From assembly GCA_013339895.1 (NCBI GenBank), contig JABACO010000014.1:6173705-6237704 (forward strand): 64,000 nt of DNA, read 5' to 3'. Both the position numbers and the translations under genes were made by a program. Shown in pieces: positions 13,101 to 26,187 of the stretch. The notes beneath the pieces are model-generated. The model ran no database searches, was not told where the DNA came from, and was given only the letters and a program-made list of their open reading frames with translations. Every line of letters begins with the position of its first letter. Positions within the stretch are counted from its first letter, which is position 1. The stretch is from Ephydatia muelleri. Lineage: Eukaryota; Porifera; Demospongiae; Spongillida; Spongillidae.

Positions 13101-14720
13101 TCATTGCTTGATTCGCTTGTTAGGAGGGGGGATCGCTGCCACATTTTGTGGAGCCACGGAGAGGAGATGCTCCTTTACCATTAGCACCAATTGTTGAACC
13201 TTGTCAGGTACTGAGTGGTACGTCCTTTGTAGACTGTTGAACCTTGCACGTATGGATTCAGCCCCCTGTTCTCCCAGGAGGCTAAATTCAACATGCGTTT
13301 TCCTGGCCCATGGCACTGTGTGCTCTTCAAGCATGTGCATTTTAACTGGTATGGAGGAGTCAGGGAATGAAGACCTGAAGTCCTCCATAAAGTGTGCTAT
13401 TAGAGTTTCTGTTGATACATTGTACAATGTACATATTACAGGCAGTATCATTTTGAATACATTTATTCACTTACCCAGCTCATTACATTGGGATTCATCA
13501 ATGTAATTTTGATCATAAATCTGGTGGCACTGCCCTAGTAGGGATAGAGATCGCCTAAACCTTGTCTGCTCCCTGGTAGCAGAGGCTACTAGGGCAGGGC
13601 ACTTTGCTTTAGCCACCTCCACCATGCAGCTGCTTAAACACTCAACGTTTGAAGGCTAATGAGAATGTAGTTGGTAAAAAAAACAACTGTATTTAATTAC
13701 AATTCGAACCTTGAGTGCCTTGTGAATGTGGTTTCCAACAAATGTGCCCCCCAAAGTATTGTTGTCTATGGACACCAAATGACTGGAGGGCATTGTCCAG
13801 ACCTTGCACAAATGGACCATCATGAGCAGCAAACTCTTTGTTTGTGACTTTGGTGGTGTTGTGCATAAATGTGAGGGGCTAATGAGGTACGTACATGTGT
13901 ATTATTATGATGTCATGGAATTGATAATATGCTTAACTGTTCCTCCAGTGGGAATCGTAATTGACTGAGAGGGAGTGCGGGAAGCCAACCTTCTGAGCAC
14001 ACGAAATGCTGTCTGCAGGTCAGCCTTCGTTGATTCACCATTGCACTGGTGTGTGCCATACTCGCAAGCCTTAATGTCCTTCCTACAGGTTTGACACTGG
14101 AGTACTATGTCCCTCAACAGTGTCTGGATCAATAGTGGTGCTGCCTTTAGCTGGGGTGCAGTTATTGGAGTGTCATGGAAGCAGCATGGACACTTGACCC
14201 CACTACAATTGAACACTTTGAACCACTCGACCAGACAGGCAGTGCACACCAGTGCCCTACATGGGAGCTGGTCATCCTGTAAGGATTCAGTGGGATGGCT
14301 ATTGCTCGAATGCCTGCAATGATCTTCTGTGGGCTGTGTGTGGCTGGGCGACCACAAGGTGGTGATGTGTTATCCCTTAGTGGGTTAGGATGGCAGATCT
14401 GAATGTAATTAAGAAAAAAAAAGTGAACAGGAATGTTTTAATGTGTATTTATTCACTACTATACCCCACAGTCAACTGCAGTGTGTGGCTTCCACTCAAA
14501 AGGGACTATGCTTCTGAATGGTGTGAGCTGCTGCTGATCTTGTGCTACAAGTAGCAGGCATTTATCCAGCACCAGTTTGCAATGGTAGCAGAAGCAAGGA
14601 GGGTGAGTGTTAACTATGTCATTGCTGGTGTTAATAGTAAAAACAGTGTACATATCAGCTGCAAACTCTTGGCAGATGTATGAGCTCCTTGTTTTCTTTT
14701 CCCTAGCCTCCACCAAGAAG
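13101..14720 (-). CDS. Multi-exon RING/zinc-finger gene of unknown function
   Basis: A minus-strand gene with several coding blocks. First (14459-14716) is FAADMYTVFTINTSND followed by HPPCFCYHCKLVLDKC, a zinc-binding pattern. Second (13905-14357) is a RING-type finger: CRALVCTACLVEWF, then CSGVKCPCC, then CQTCRKDIKACEYGTHQC. Third (about 13700-13860) is GLDNALQSFGVHRQQYFGG, and fourth (about 13490-13650) contains EVAKAKCPALVAS. Last (13101-13420) contains SIPVKMHMLEEHTVPWARK and LLGEQGAESIRARFNSLQRT, ending NKRIKQ and a stop. Introns are short: one between 13490 and 13420 has gtaagt and an acag acceptor. RING fingers usually serve ubiquitin transfer; the last domain recurs in many invertebrate predicted proteins without known role. 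Exon borders between 13860 and 13960 are unclear, so it may be slightly damaged. Transposon origin is possible. Confidence 0.55.
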
Positions 14721-15229
14721 CGACCACATACTCAGCAACGCTCCTTGACTTTCGTTATGTGGTGCTCCATCCAAAGCCACACCTATTATTCATAAAAATA
14801 CTCATGTCCAATTCGGTGTTTAAAAAAAAGGTTGGCTAGTTCTGAACATCATATATATGCTCTCCCATGTGTGTTGTTGAGAGTTCTTGCTTACCGTCTT
14901 GTTCTGTCGGTTAGTTCGGTCGTACACAAAGCTTGAAGTAGACCCGCCAAAATTACATGGGCTTAGAAACGGGCTGCGCATAACTATTAATCAAATCAAG
15001 TACAGTTGCGCGTTGATCGTTTTGTTTAATAGACTGGTAGGGTGTGTGCGGGAGCTATTTGTTTTAATGGAATTGCTTACAAAATGTGTGATATATAGCT
15101 CGCCAAAAAATACATCTGTAATGAGGTACGAACATTACAGCTTTAGTGGCTTATACCGTATTATCTAATTATAAACCTAGTGTCCAGCCGCAAACAGCCG
15201 TGCTAGCTCTTTTTGCTGTGGTGCACATT
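14721..15229. other. Upstream flank of the RING gene
   Basis: No gene recognised. The open stretch at 14887-15168 (+) has no known features. Promoter elements for the minus-strand gene may lie here, but none can be named. Confidence 0.3.
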
Positions 15230-15259
15230 AGGAAGAATCACTTTAGCTGATGCTGATTA

Positions 15260-15480
15260 ACCGAGTTGGTCTGTACCCAGGGCAAGAATAGGTTTAATAT
15301 CTCTAGCTGCTGGTTAGTTGTGTTGTCTGGGTGTGGTCTGTACCCTGGGCAAGATTGGACTAAATCTATCTACTTGTGTTGCCTGGGTGTGGCCAGTACC
15401 CTGGGCAAGAATGGGTTAAATATCTCTAGCTGCTAGTTAGTTGTGTTGTCTGGGTGTGGTCTGTACCCTGGGCAAGACTC
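15260..15480 (+). repeat. Tandem repeat of a TGTACCCTGGGCAAG unit
   Basis: Four imperfect copies of a unit carrying GGTCTGTACCCTGGGCAAG occur near 15270, 15340, 15400 and 15460. TAATATCTCTAGCTGCTGG-type linkers occur in alternate copies, giving a higher-order period of about 130 bp. Confidence 0.75.
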
Positions 15481-16195
15481 CACCTATCTTGTGAAGAAGT
15501 ATGATATATAATATGTATTTCCAACTTACATTTCATGCTCATCAAATAAATTATGAATTAGTTACTCTTGTCATTGTCATTTCTCACAAAGATATCAGAA
15601 TACTAAAAGCCTGCTAAAAGCTGTTAGCCCTCCCACTCCATCCTCATACTTCTGCCTACACATGATTGCAGTATAAAAATAGCAGCAGACATTTATAGTG
15701 CATGGTAATATTTTGAACAAAGACATCACTTCTCATATATAGAGATCAGAATACTTCCCACCCCACATCCTTCCTGGCCTCCCCTCTCATATATTACCTG
15801 TAGGAAATATGCAAACCATATATGTTTTCTATGCATCTGATTCTGTGTACTATGCAGGGATGAACTTATATGGTTTATGTGATGAGCCCTGCTGCACATA
15901 TGTCATGCAGTTATCATTGTTCCTGCATCATCTATTGGGGAATCCTTTGTATAAGATCCTGCAGGTGGTCTTCTTTAGAACCTCTGTTATCTTGTCCTGA
16001 CCACATCAGCTGGTATTCTTTTGTAAAGGTCATGGTCTTCCACAACTTGTAATGAATAGAAAACATGTTCCTAAAGGGGTAGGCTAGAAAAAAGCATGCA
16101 TTTTGTTTTGCTTACATTGCTCTTTAAAGATACTGAAGATGGCAAGAGCTAGTAAAGAAGTCTTGTAGGAGGTTAAATATGTGTAGAAATGGTTC
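15481..16195. other. Intergenic
   Basis: No gene recognised. Short imperfect repeats of an acttctcatatat type occur near 15590 and 15730. Confidence 0.3.
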
Positions 16196-16199
16196 ATGA

Positions 16200-16680
16200 A
16201 TTGTTACAACACTGTGCCACATATAGGGATTGCTGGCCTTTGTACTGCTTCTCTACGTTTAGCTTGGAGGGCCTCAATTCCACCTTCATGCCAGTAAGCA
16301 GAGTCCCGCTTAGTATACGCCCTCTTTTCTCTACTATATTCCTGCAGCACCTCCAGCCTGTACGCTGTCATCATAATGTCAGCTGGTGCATCCCATCGAT
16401 TGCTAGAGAAGTAGTTTCTTTTTGCATCATCGTTGTGTATCTCAACACCTGAAGTGCATAAATAACTATCAAGAAAGAAGTACAGTGCATTACCAATCTT
16501 GACTTGAAAATTGTTTCAAATTTCCGTATTGGCGTATAATGTTTGGGACATGGTATACCATTGCATGCATGTAAGGAGTCATGCACATATTTCTTTTGGT
16601 GACCCTCTTCTTTGATGCTTAAGAAGAGTTGAACCCATTGTTTGGCCTGTATAGACAGAATAGAGTAGCATTTCATCCTT
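16200..16680 (-). pseudogene. Fragment of an unknown invertebrate protein family
   Basis: Minus-strand coding blocks read MTPYMHAMVYHVP then QYGNLKQFS (about 16505-16580), followed after a short gap by GVEIHNDDAKRNYFSSNRW (about 16385-16450) and LEVLQEYSREKRAYTKRDSA (about 16290-16360). A likely acceptor (tgcacttcag) precedes GVEIHND, but the matching donor starts AT instead of GT. An upstream block AKQWVQLFLSIKEE after a tacag acceptor is in another frame, so there is at least one frameshift. The domain order recalls the last domain of the RING gene at 13101-14720 (a His-rich segment, then a G-Q-G/E motif). Function unknown. Confidence 0.5.
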
Positions 16681-16757
16681 ATTATATTTGCACACTAGCT
16701 AAACGTGGAATTGATTTGAAGCATTCTGCATGGGTGGGGTGATTCGTTAGACAGTAT

Positions 16758-18284
16758 CAGAGATAATATATAGAGGGATTGGCAACGCGTCACGTGAGCC
16801 ATAGATATTTGCAATTTTATGTGTGCCATCCGACCTGCTGTGAATCACACGTACATCGAAGTGTGAAAGGGGTACGAAAATTCGCTGGCGTTTTGGAACA
16901 AAGATGGATAAGCACGTTTCACTGTAGTACGCAAGCAGGTTATTGTATATGTGTATTTTAACAAGTTTTTCAGGATCGAGAGTTCTCCGCGTCATTTTAT
17001 TTTTGTCCAAGTTGAGCGAAAATTTCCAATGTTGGGTGCGCTCTTTTTTGTGGGACAGTATCTAGTGAATCGACGGGTTGTTCTTTCTGAAATCCGTTAC
17101 CCCATCTTAAAAATGGTTGTATTTTAGCGTGCCATTCTTGTTTTGCCAATAACGCGCTCAGAACCACCCGTATAACATATCGAGTATGCAAATCTTGTGG
17201 GACAGTGTAGTCATTGCTAAGCAGGCTAGTACTATAAAACCTATACTGGCTTGTAGCACATTCCTTACATTTTAGCGTCCAAGTATAGTGATGGGCACCA
17301 CGCGTTTGGTTGACAACCTGCATTTTTTCGAAGGGAAGGTGAATTTATTCGCAAAAGAACGGCGAGCGCCGACAGCCTCGCGAGAATAGTCTGTTTCTTG
17401 ATCGTTGAGTACTACCACTAGCCTGCTCTATCCAGCTTTTATTACCGTTGACAAGAGTGTGTTCCCTTCTTGAATGTGTATAAAAGTTTAGCATGCAACC
17501 ACTACTGCTTAAAAGTCCAATTGGTTTCAAACGATCCTACTCTACTCCTCACACCCATCTCGAATGTAACCTTAAAATACCCCCTACACAATCCCATTTG
17601 TCATCTTTGGTGAGGGGATGGGATTTATTGTTGCTTGGAAGAGTGTGTGTGTGTGGGGGGGGGGGACAAAGGGATTCAACAGGAGCAGTTGTGATGTAAT
17701 GGAATGGGTTCAGGAGCTGGTGCACTGTGAAGGGGGTCTGGATCGAGTGGAATTTGGATAATGCATAACTGCACAAAAGGAAAAACAGTCCTGTGACTCT
17801 CATCTTCCCTCTTCTCACTCTTTACTGTAACTATAAATACCGCCAAATTAGCAACCCCCCCCCCCCCCCCACCCCCCAACACCTCCACATGCCCAAACAC
17901 CCCACTTCTTTTACTGGAACAGGCCATTACGTGTTAGTAAGGTTCACAGTGCGCCAAATTATGGAGGCTCTGTATCAATGCAATTAGTGCTGTATGGTCG
18001 TGAAGCCTACAGGATATAAATATGACTTTTGTAACTTGTAAGTTAGCAAGGATTACATATCACCCAAAGGTCAATGCCAATCCATTCCTATAGGATTATA
18101 GTTGATTGAGGAATAAAGCAAAACTGGTTGTCAGATCAGTGGACTTATGTCTAGCTTTTCATACTCAAAGTGCCTGTACAAGGCTGCATAGGGAACAGGA
18201 AATTTCTATGGATTCACGTGCGGATGGCACGCGTTAATTAGCGTTAAGTGAACTCGTTGCCAATCCCTCTATATATTATCTCTG
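16758..18284. mobile_element. 1.53-kb TIR transposon with 7-bp target duplication
   Basis: The ends are exact inverted repeats of 30 bp beginning CAGAGATAATATATAGAGGG. They are flanked on both sides by ACAGTAT (16751-16757 and 18285-18291), or by GACAGTAT if the last G is counted to the duplication. A TIR starting CAGAG and a 7-8-bp duplication resemble hAT or P-type behaviour, but the superfamily is not settled. The inside has poly-G (17655-17665) and poly-C (17855-17870) tracts. Minus-strand open stretches at 16747-17010, 16997-17323 (with CKEC) and 17345-17530 show no known transposase motif. The element is probably non-autonomous. Confidence 0.85.
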
Positions 18285-18291
18285 ACAGTAT

Positions 18292-20150
18292 GCAGCATAA
18301 ATCTTCAAAATCCTTAGGATTCCATATGCCAACAACGAAAAGAAGTCATTTGGTGACAAGTGATTTGACTCACTGCACATAGTACGTCACTACTGTTGTG
18401 CGCAGGGTACTAGGCAGAGGGTTGTTTTTCATCTTTGAAGGAAGCAGCTGGTATACACAATGCACATGTATGATGAATGTTACTAATGTCAAGTGTATTT
18501 GTACCTTAAGAACTTTAATCCTTTTACTTTCACAAGTTAAGGATGTCCACTAATGACATGCAGTATTTGTGTCAGACTTCCATTTTTCTTCTTTTGAAGC
18601 GCTTCTCGAGAACTGGTTCCGCATGGTGATCCGATGACTCCATTCGTTGCAAATTTGAAAAGACAGTTTAAATTGAATGGCAAATGAACTATGCTAGCAC
18701 ACGAATATAAGTAGCGTTCTAATCGAAGAATCTTAATGTATATATATGTGTGAATCAATGCGTACTGAATGGAGTATTAAACTACAGTGTAAGACAAAAG
18801 GATTATCCATGCATGTATAATACTGAACGGTACCGGTATCTCTCTAGCTTGCATGTTTAATGAATTGCTTGTAACAGAGTAGTCAGATCCCGAGTACTGC
18901 TTAGCAGGGAGACACAATGGAACGAGCCATATTATGTGGGTTTCCTTGGTTACATCGTAATCCCTCCTTTCCATTGTCCGATGATTTTGGTTGTCTCGAC
19001 TTGTAATAGCAATGGCATAGCTAGGGTACGGCCCCTGGCAGGGTTTAGGTACTAACAACAGAGGTTGGATTAACAATAATACTCACTCGCCGAAGTAAGA
19101 ACTGGTAGTAATACGGAATAACCATCTCTATTTCGAGTCGGTACTCCAGCTCAATTAAGGGATCAGCAGCGAATTAATGGTGGCGTGCTGTACCATATCA
19201 GTAATCTTGGTGACTCCACCACCGGGCAGTGAGTTGTATGTGCTGAGAAGGAAACCATGCACCATCGACTCGCAATCGGCACATAAATGTGTCTCAGACT
19301 CTTCGCTGAGATATTGTGGTACAACTTTGAAGGCACAACCTATGAAACGCGATCGCGCAAGAGTTGTCTTGTATTTCGCGTTTATGGGAACTATGCGTGG
19401 TGCACTGTGGCGTTCTAGCAGCTAGGGCTTCCCTATTCATATGGATCGTACATGCATGCGGTGGGAACACTTCGTGTTTCGATCAAAATCCTACGCACGC
19501 GTGATCACAGAGAAGGCTGCATATAGCTTTCTATACCCTATACTTTGCGTAAAATACTGTCAAAAAAAACCCCTAGTCTCGCTGTTTGGTGATGGCTGTT
19601 GCTGAGTGTTAACTCATATTATAGCAGTATAGCTTATCGTAACAAAACGTACCAAGCTAGGAAACATCGTTCCAACATACTCCACGGACACACGACCGGG
19701 GTCGTGCATGTATACTGCCATGTCTGAGAGTTGGCCAGGCAGTGGTATAGTAGATCGTACAAGAAGCAAGGCTTTGAGGAGTGCTTGGGCAACGTTATGT
19801 CGTTTAATTCATTGTTAATAATTTATGGCTTGAACGGGGAACTAGAATTCACATACTTGAATCTAGAAATAGACGTGCACATGAGGTAGATATGTTATTT
19901 GCACATATAAATATGCAAATAGCTTTGGCTTCAGAATCCACTTTATACTCTTCAATAGATCGTCCACGCGGTAAAATAGGAAGGGAAAAAAGTGATCAAA
20001 AGTATGCCAGCCATTTAATGTATGCAGTAAAACAAAACCCTGTTTTGAAATTGATGGGGGCACATTTTTACAGAACAGAAAATATACAAACAATGTGTTA
20101 TTTGTCCCTGCATCATACTTAGGTTTATAAACTTTACTACAAGTCTTTGG
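18292..20150. other. Intergenic, no recognised gene
   Basis: Nothing identifiable over about 1.9 kb. An open stretch at 19177-19425 (+) has ordinary composition but no family signal. Confidence 0.4.
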
Positions 20151-20384
20151 TACTAAACTGTGCGCAATTGATAGAAATTACCCATATAGACTCCATGTAC
20201 AATAATTTTACTACGCGTATTACGGAATTCAAATAATTCATGTCCACAATTGCTGGCCACGCACATACACGCATATTCACACTCACATGATGTACAACCA
20301 CATGTACTCCCACATGTGTAAGTTATGTACACACACATCCACACACATTCACACCACATGATGTACACACATACACTGACACAT

Positions 20385-20551
20385 GCAAGGAGGCCCATGA
20401 TACCTTCTCCAGGCTGCATGCATCCCACCTGTCCATTCACCAGTCAACCCCTAAATCAGCAGTTGTGGCAGAAATTTACGGCCGGTTGAATATAGGTTCG
20501 TTCCATTGCCAGCGCCATCCTGGCCACGGAGCTCCCGCCCTCCTAACTGCT
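20385..20551 (+). mobile_element. LINE 3' ORF tail
   Basis: Reads EAHDTFSRLHAS then AVVAEIYGRLN and ATELPPS before a stop region. This is the C-terminal tail of the non-LTR family whose longer pieces lie at 26951-27380 and 50162-50610. A small deletion after GRLN breaks the frame here; the inverted copy keeps it. Confidence 0.7.
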
Positions 20552-20882
20552 ATTAGGTTGTATAATAGTATTGTGTGTACATATGTTGTACATTTACCAA
20601 TAATAAATTTAAAAAAAAACCCGAGCCACAGTCATCAGTGAAGCACGTGACACCTAATAAAATAAATTCACGTCCTGCTAGCTCGTGACAATAGTGCATG
20701 AGGACGGAGACCAAAAATGCACCGCGTATTACGATTTCCCGTCTCCCGCTGCCGCTCGTCTCCTGTTGCCACTGTGCAGTTCGGTCGGATTCTCTCATCC
20801 AAGCAGTTTGACCCGTTCGTGTGGCCCGGAGCCTCTGATCCACCAGCAGGTACGTTATACAATCCTCGGCTTGCGTACATAC

Positions 20883-22318
<1,436 letters not shown>

Positions 22319-22451
22319 TACCTTCATACAGTACTGTGCAGGAGCTCAGACATTACATGGTAGTGTCTGACACTTAAGCATTACGACATGTGTATGTGTT
22401 GTTATTTTAATGCATGTAGAGCAGTATTTATTCGTGTGTGAGTTCGGTGCT

Positions 22452-22457
22452 AATAAA
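22452..22457 (+). terminator. Polyadenylation signal AATAAA
   Basis: AATAAA lies 134 bp after the stop of the acyltransferase-like gene, on the same strand, followed by a GT-rich stretch. Confidence 0.5.
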
Positions 22458-22915
22458 ATGATGCAGAAAGGACCAGTCCTATGACACTAAAGTGTACATG
22501 TTGCTACATGTACCTATGAGCAGTAGTGTAGACATGTCTCGTGGCCTCATGAGCTGTTCAATGGATAGATCAAAATGAATGTGCAGAGAACGCATTCAGT
22601 GAGAGAAAATGTTTGTGCATGCATGTACCATCATCATTAGAGAGCACTACTGTTATTTTCACATATAAAACTCTGCGTGTGTTAGTGTGTGTGCGTGTGT
22701 ATGCGTGTGTATGCGTGTCTGTGCGTATGTATGAAAGCCAAACCTTCCAAAATTTGAGCAGTGGTACTGGTCCCCAGATTAGCCAAAATCGTGTGATTGG
22801 GTGTTGATTAGATTCACGTGACAGTGTGGTTTTGTGGATTATGAATATCATCATAAACATACAATATCAGCAAAAATAAGTTTGGTTTACACTGTACGCC
22901 TGGTTCCAGACGCTA
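22458..22915. other. Intergenic with GT-rich stretch
   Basis: An impure (GT)n tract lies at about 22671-22732. No gene recognised. Confidence 0.4.
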
Positions 22916-23340
22916 GCGTAGAATCAGACATAAAGTATTTTCCACATTAAGAGCGATATTTCCACATGCCTCATGATACTTCTCTCCTGTATGTGTTTTA
23001 TAAATCACTCTCTGTTGCATGACATAGTTTTTGATGCGGTAAATGCATGCCCTCAGGTATATGCGTAATTTGTACACCCGTACCCCGCAGAGAATCATAT
23101 TGATTAATACCAATTTGGAGTTGTATAAGCATAACCCATGCGTAATGTGATTTCGATTCAATAATACTCAAGGTGGTGGGACTGAAATATTGAAATGTGC
23201 CCCGAAAAGAAGTGCGTAATAATTGATCACTGAACTGAATAAAAATAATGCAATTAATGCAATTAATGAATGGATAAATAATAAAACATCATGCCAGTTG
23301 TAAAGGCCCTCCTCCCTTCAATCCTAGAGAAAGGCGGGAA

Positions 23341-23371
<31 letters not shown>

Positions 23372-23582
23372 TGTCTTAACAACTGGCATGATGTTTTATT
23401 ATTTATCCATTCATTAATTGCATTATTCTTATTCAGTTCAGTGATCAATTATTATGCTCGGGGCACATTTCAATATTTCAATCCAGCCACCTTGAGTATT
23501 ATTGAATCGACATCACATTACGCATGGGTTATACTTATACAACTCCAAATTGGTACCAATACTTTATGTCTGATTCTGAGCG
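22916..23582. repeat. Foldback element with poly-G loop
   Basis: The right arm (23381-23582) is the inverse of the left arm (23095-23306 plus 22916-22936). Both arms start with AGAATCAGACATAAAGTATT, and CATCATGCCAGTTGT abuts the centre. The left arm carries an extra segment of about 160 bp (22937-23094). The loop holds a run of 29 G (23343-23371). Such arms form a long hairpin; no ORF. Confidence 0.85.
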
Positions 23583-24109
23583 GGGGACAGTGCCACCAAG
23601 AAGTTTTAAGAAGAGAAAAATTTTAATTGAAGCACAGAACTGAATCGACTTTCATCACCCTGCGGTATGAAGTGATTTTCTATTGATTTATTTGATGTGG
23701 AGTTGTAATATTTAGAATCCCCGTGTCATTAAACCTTAGGCCGTAGTTTGTCCAAGAAATTAATTTGTTCAACGTCACATTCACTTGTTAATTTGTTCTG
23801 TTACATGTATTTGAGTAGATTAAATAACAGATGGCAGGTTACACATATAGAACTGACTCGTTGACGAATAGAATTAATACTGCATGAGTGCCCCATATTT
23901 TCTAGAGTAGTTATAGGCTAAATGCGTCATAGCTGTCCCAGTTATTTTAACTTCGTCATCGGTGATACTGTTACGCGAAATCGATGGATTTGCGCGATCC
24001 ATCGATTATCGATCGATTGCGCAATCATCGATCGATTGCGTGACCAACTATCGATCGCGCACTGCTGCGCTTGCGCGATCGAAGGATGGTATACGTGCAC
24101 GTGCTTTGG
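23583..24109. other. Intergenic with ATCGAT palindrome cluster
   Basis: No gene recognised. At 23970-24085 several overlapping palindromes occur: AATCGATGGAT pairs with ATCCATCGATT around TTGCGCG, and ATCGATCGATTGCGCAAT is repeated with variation. Confidence 0.6.
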
Positions 24110-24365
24110 TGTGAAACAGTACTTCAGTTGCTAAGGCATTACTTGAAACTAGTCGCTTCATTCGCTGCAATCGCTTCGTGTTGAGATGGATCCGCTTTTC
24201 AAGGAGCGCATGACGGCTATTGCTACCGCCAAAGCAGCCTCGACAATGGCAAACCAATGATCTGTTGCTGTGCTTGTAGGCAGTGCTTCCACCCGAATGC
24301 ATTGGAGTCGGAAAACAAACTGACAAGTGGAAGTGTCCCACTTGCACTGAAGCACTTTGATTCAT
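24110..24365 (+). pseudogene. PHD-like zinc finger remnant
   Basis: Plus-strand blocks read FKERMTAIATAKAAS, then GKPMICCCACRQCFHPNAL, then DKWKCPTCTEAL, in more than one frame. The spacing of Cys and the FHP and KWKCPTC blocks fits a PHD-type finger. It abuts the inverted acyltransferase half-copy. It is broken by frame changes and has no start or flanking exons. Confidence 0.5.
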
Positions 24366-24384
24366 GTGCATGCTTCAATGATTA

Positions 24385-25027
24385 TTGTTAGGAGTCCAAT
24401 TGCACTTCTTTAGTGAACAACACGACATCTGCCACCTTCGAAGTGATTGGCCATATACGCATGCATGGTATACTGTACCCTAGATGGGTCAACAACTCAC
24501 AGTTGGGGAAGTAATCCTGGCAGCAACGGCCTTGAACTGAGGCCACTCGTCACAGTAGACCTCAACTTCTATCTTCCCCATTAGGGCGTTTTGGATCGTG
24601 AAACGCATCTGTTACATGGTTATGAGTTATGTCGATAAAAAATAAGAGACAACCTACTGTGTTTGAAAACGCATCCTCCTTCATCTCCCTGAGTTGGTCC
24701 GATAGTTGCTTTAAATCTTCCTTCGCGTCTAGTTTCTTGGCAGCTACATGTACACGAGACAGCAGTACCGGTAACCGCATGTATGTATATACGCAAGCCG
24801 AGGATTGTATAACGCACCTGCTGGTGGATCAGAGGCTCCGGTACATTTTTGGTCTCCGTCTCATGCACTATTGCGAATGTCACGAGCTCGCAGGACGTGA
24901 ATTTATTTTATTAGGTGTCACGTGCTTCACTGATGACTGTGGCTCGGGTTTTTTTTTAAATTTATTATTGGTAAAAGTACTACATATGTACACACGATAC
25001 TATTATACACTAAGGCACAACCTAATA
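24385..25027 (-). pseudogene. Inverted half-copy of the acyltransferase-like gene
   Basis: Minus-strand copy of exon 1 (KKLDAKEDLKQLSDQLRE, one Thr-to-Ala change), the 50-bp intron 1, exon 2 (VEVYCDEWPQFKAVAAR) and the start of exon 3 (VADVVLFTKE). Exon 3 then suffers a small deletion and stops matching at about 24385, so exons 4 and 5 are absent. High similarity to 20883-21289 implies a recent duplication. It could not make a full enzyme. If both loci are transcribed, their RNAs would not be complementary; a read-through across both arms would fold into a hairpin. Confidence 0.85.
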
Positions 25028-25200
25028 GCAGTTAGGAGGGCGGGAGCTCCGTGGCCAGGATGGCGCTGGCAATGGAACGAACCAGGGCTATATTCAACCG
25101 GCCGTAAATTTCTGCCACAACTGCTGATTTAGGGGTTGACTGGTGAATGGACAGGTGGGATGCATGCAGCCTGGAGAAGGTATCATGGGCCTCCTTGCAT
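25028..25200 (-). mobile_element. LINE 3' ORF tail within repeat B copy 2
   Basis: Reads EAHDTFSRLHAS, AVVAEIYGRLNIALVRSIAS and ATELPPS then a stop, intact in frame for this stretch. The N-terminal side merges into the CA-rich repeat, so only the tail is present. Confidence 0.75.
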
Positions 25201-26187
25201 GTGTGAGTGTATTTGTGTACATCATGTGGGTGTGAATGTGTGTGGATGTGTGTGTACATAACTTACACATGTGGGAGTACATGTGGTTGTACATCATGTG
25301 GGTGTGAATATGCGTGTATGTGAATGCGTGAATGTGTGTGCATCACACACGCACGCAGACACGCACACACATGTGTGCATACAGCATGTGGGTGCGAGTA
25401 TGTGTGCCGGTGTATGTGAATGCAAAGTTTGTCTCATGCAGTGCTTCCAGCGTTCGCCCATTCTTCAAGTAAATGGGTCGGTATCCTAAGTGGGTGCGCA
25501 TGTGGGTGTATGCGTTTATGCACGTGTGAGTGCATCTATGTGAGTGTGATTGTGTGAATGTGTATGTATGTCGGTGTATGTGGTATATGCATGTGTGAGT
25601 GCATGTGTGCATGCATCATGCAGTGGGTGTGAATGTGTGAATGTGTGTGCATGTGAGTATATGTGTGCATGTGGGTGCATTATGTTTATGCCTGTGTGAG
25701 TGTATGTGTACATGATGTGGGTGTGAAAGTGTGTATGTTAATGTGTGGATGTATGTGCATGTGGGTGTATGCATGGATGTCGGTGCAATAGTACGTATTC
25801 GATTATACGCCCCGGGAATTGTGATCATTTTTGGTATCTGAATACGTCCGTACTGTACTGCATAGCGTGGAATATTTCAGAGAGACTGTTTTGTGATCTT
25901 GTGAGGTTTCCGTTTGCTGCGGTTGTTATCGACGCGAACGCTTTTGAGCCAGAGATGATCATGAGTATATATTGTCTCTGATTGAGCTATACATGTATAT
26001 GTAGTTATGTATGTAACTGATAGCGCGTAGCTGTACGCTGAGTGGACTTAGTGTTGTGTGTGGGTGCATACATGGTTGTATGCTGAGTGCTTAGGCGTGT
26101 GTTGATAGCTGCGGCTGTACGCTGAGTGTACTTAGTGATATGTTGATAGCCATATATGTGCGCTGAGTGTGCAGTGTTTAACTGTGT
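25201..26187 (-). repeat. Dispersed repeats B (end) and A, copy 2
   Basis: Reverse complement of 11411-12238 from about 25318 to 26187, and of 20262-20385 from about 25201 to 25318. This is the only place where A and B are contiguous, so this copy shows the longer ancestral order A then B. The TG-rich core is an impure minisatellite. Confidence 0.85.

Noticed and set aside
13905-14357. RAG1 homologue
   Set aside because: Only the RING-like finger is reminiscent; no RAG1 catalytic core is visible.
15260-15480. CRISPR-like array
   Set aside because: Repeats are long, imperfect and few, spacers are not unique and no cas gene is present; an animal minisatellite fits better.
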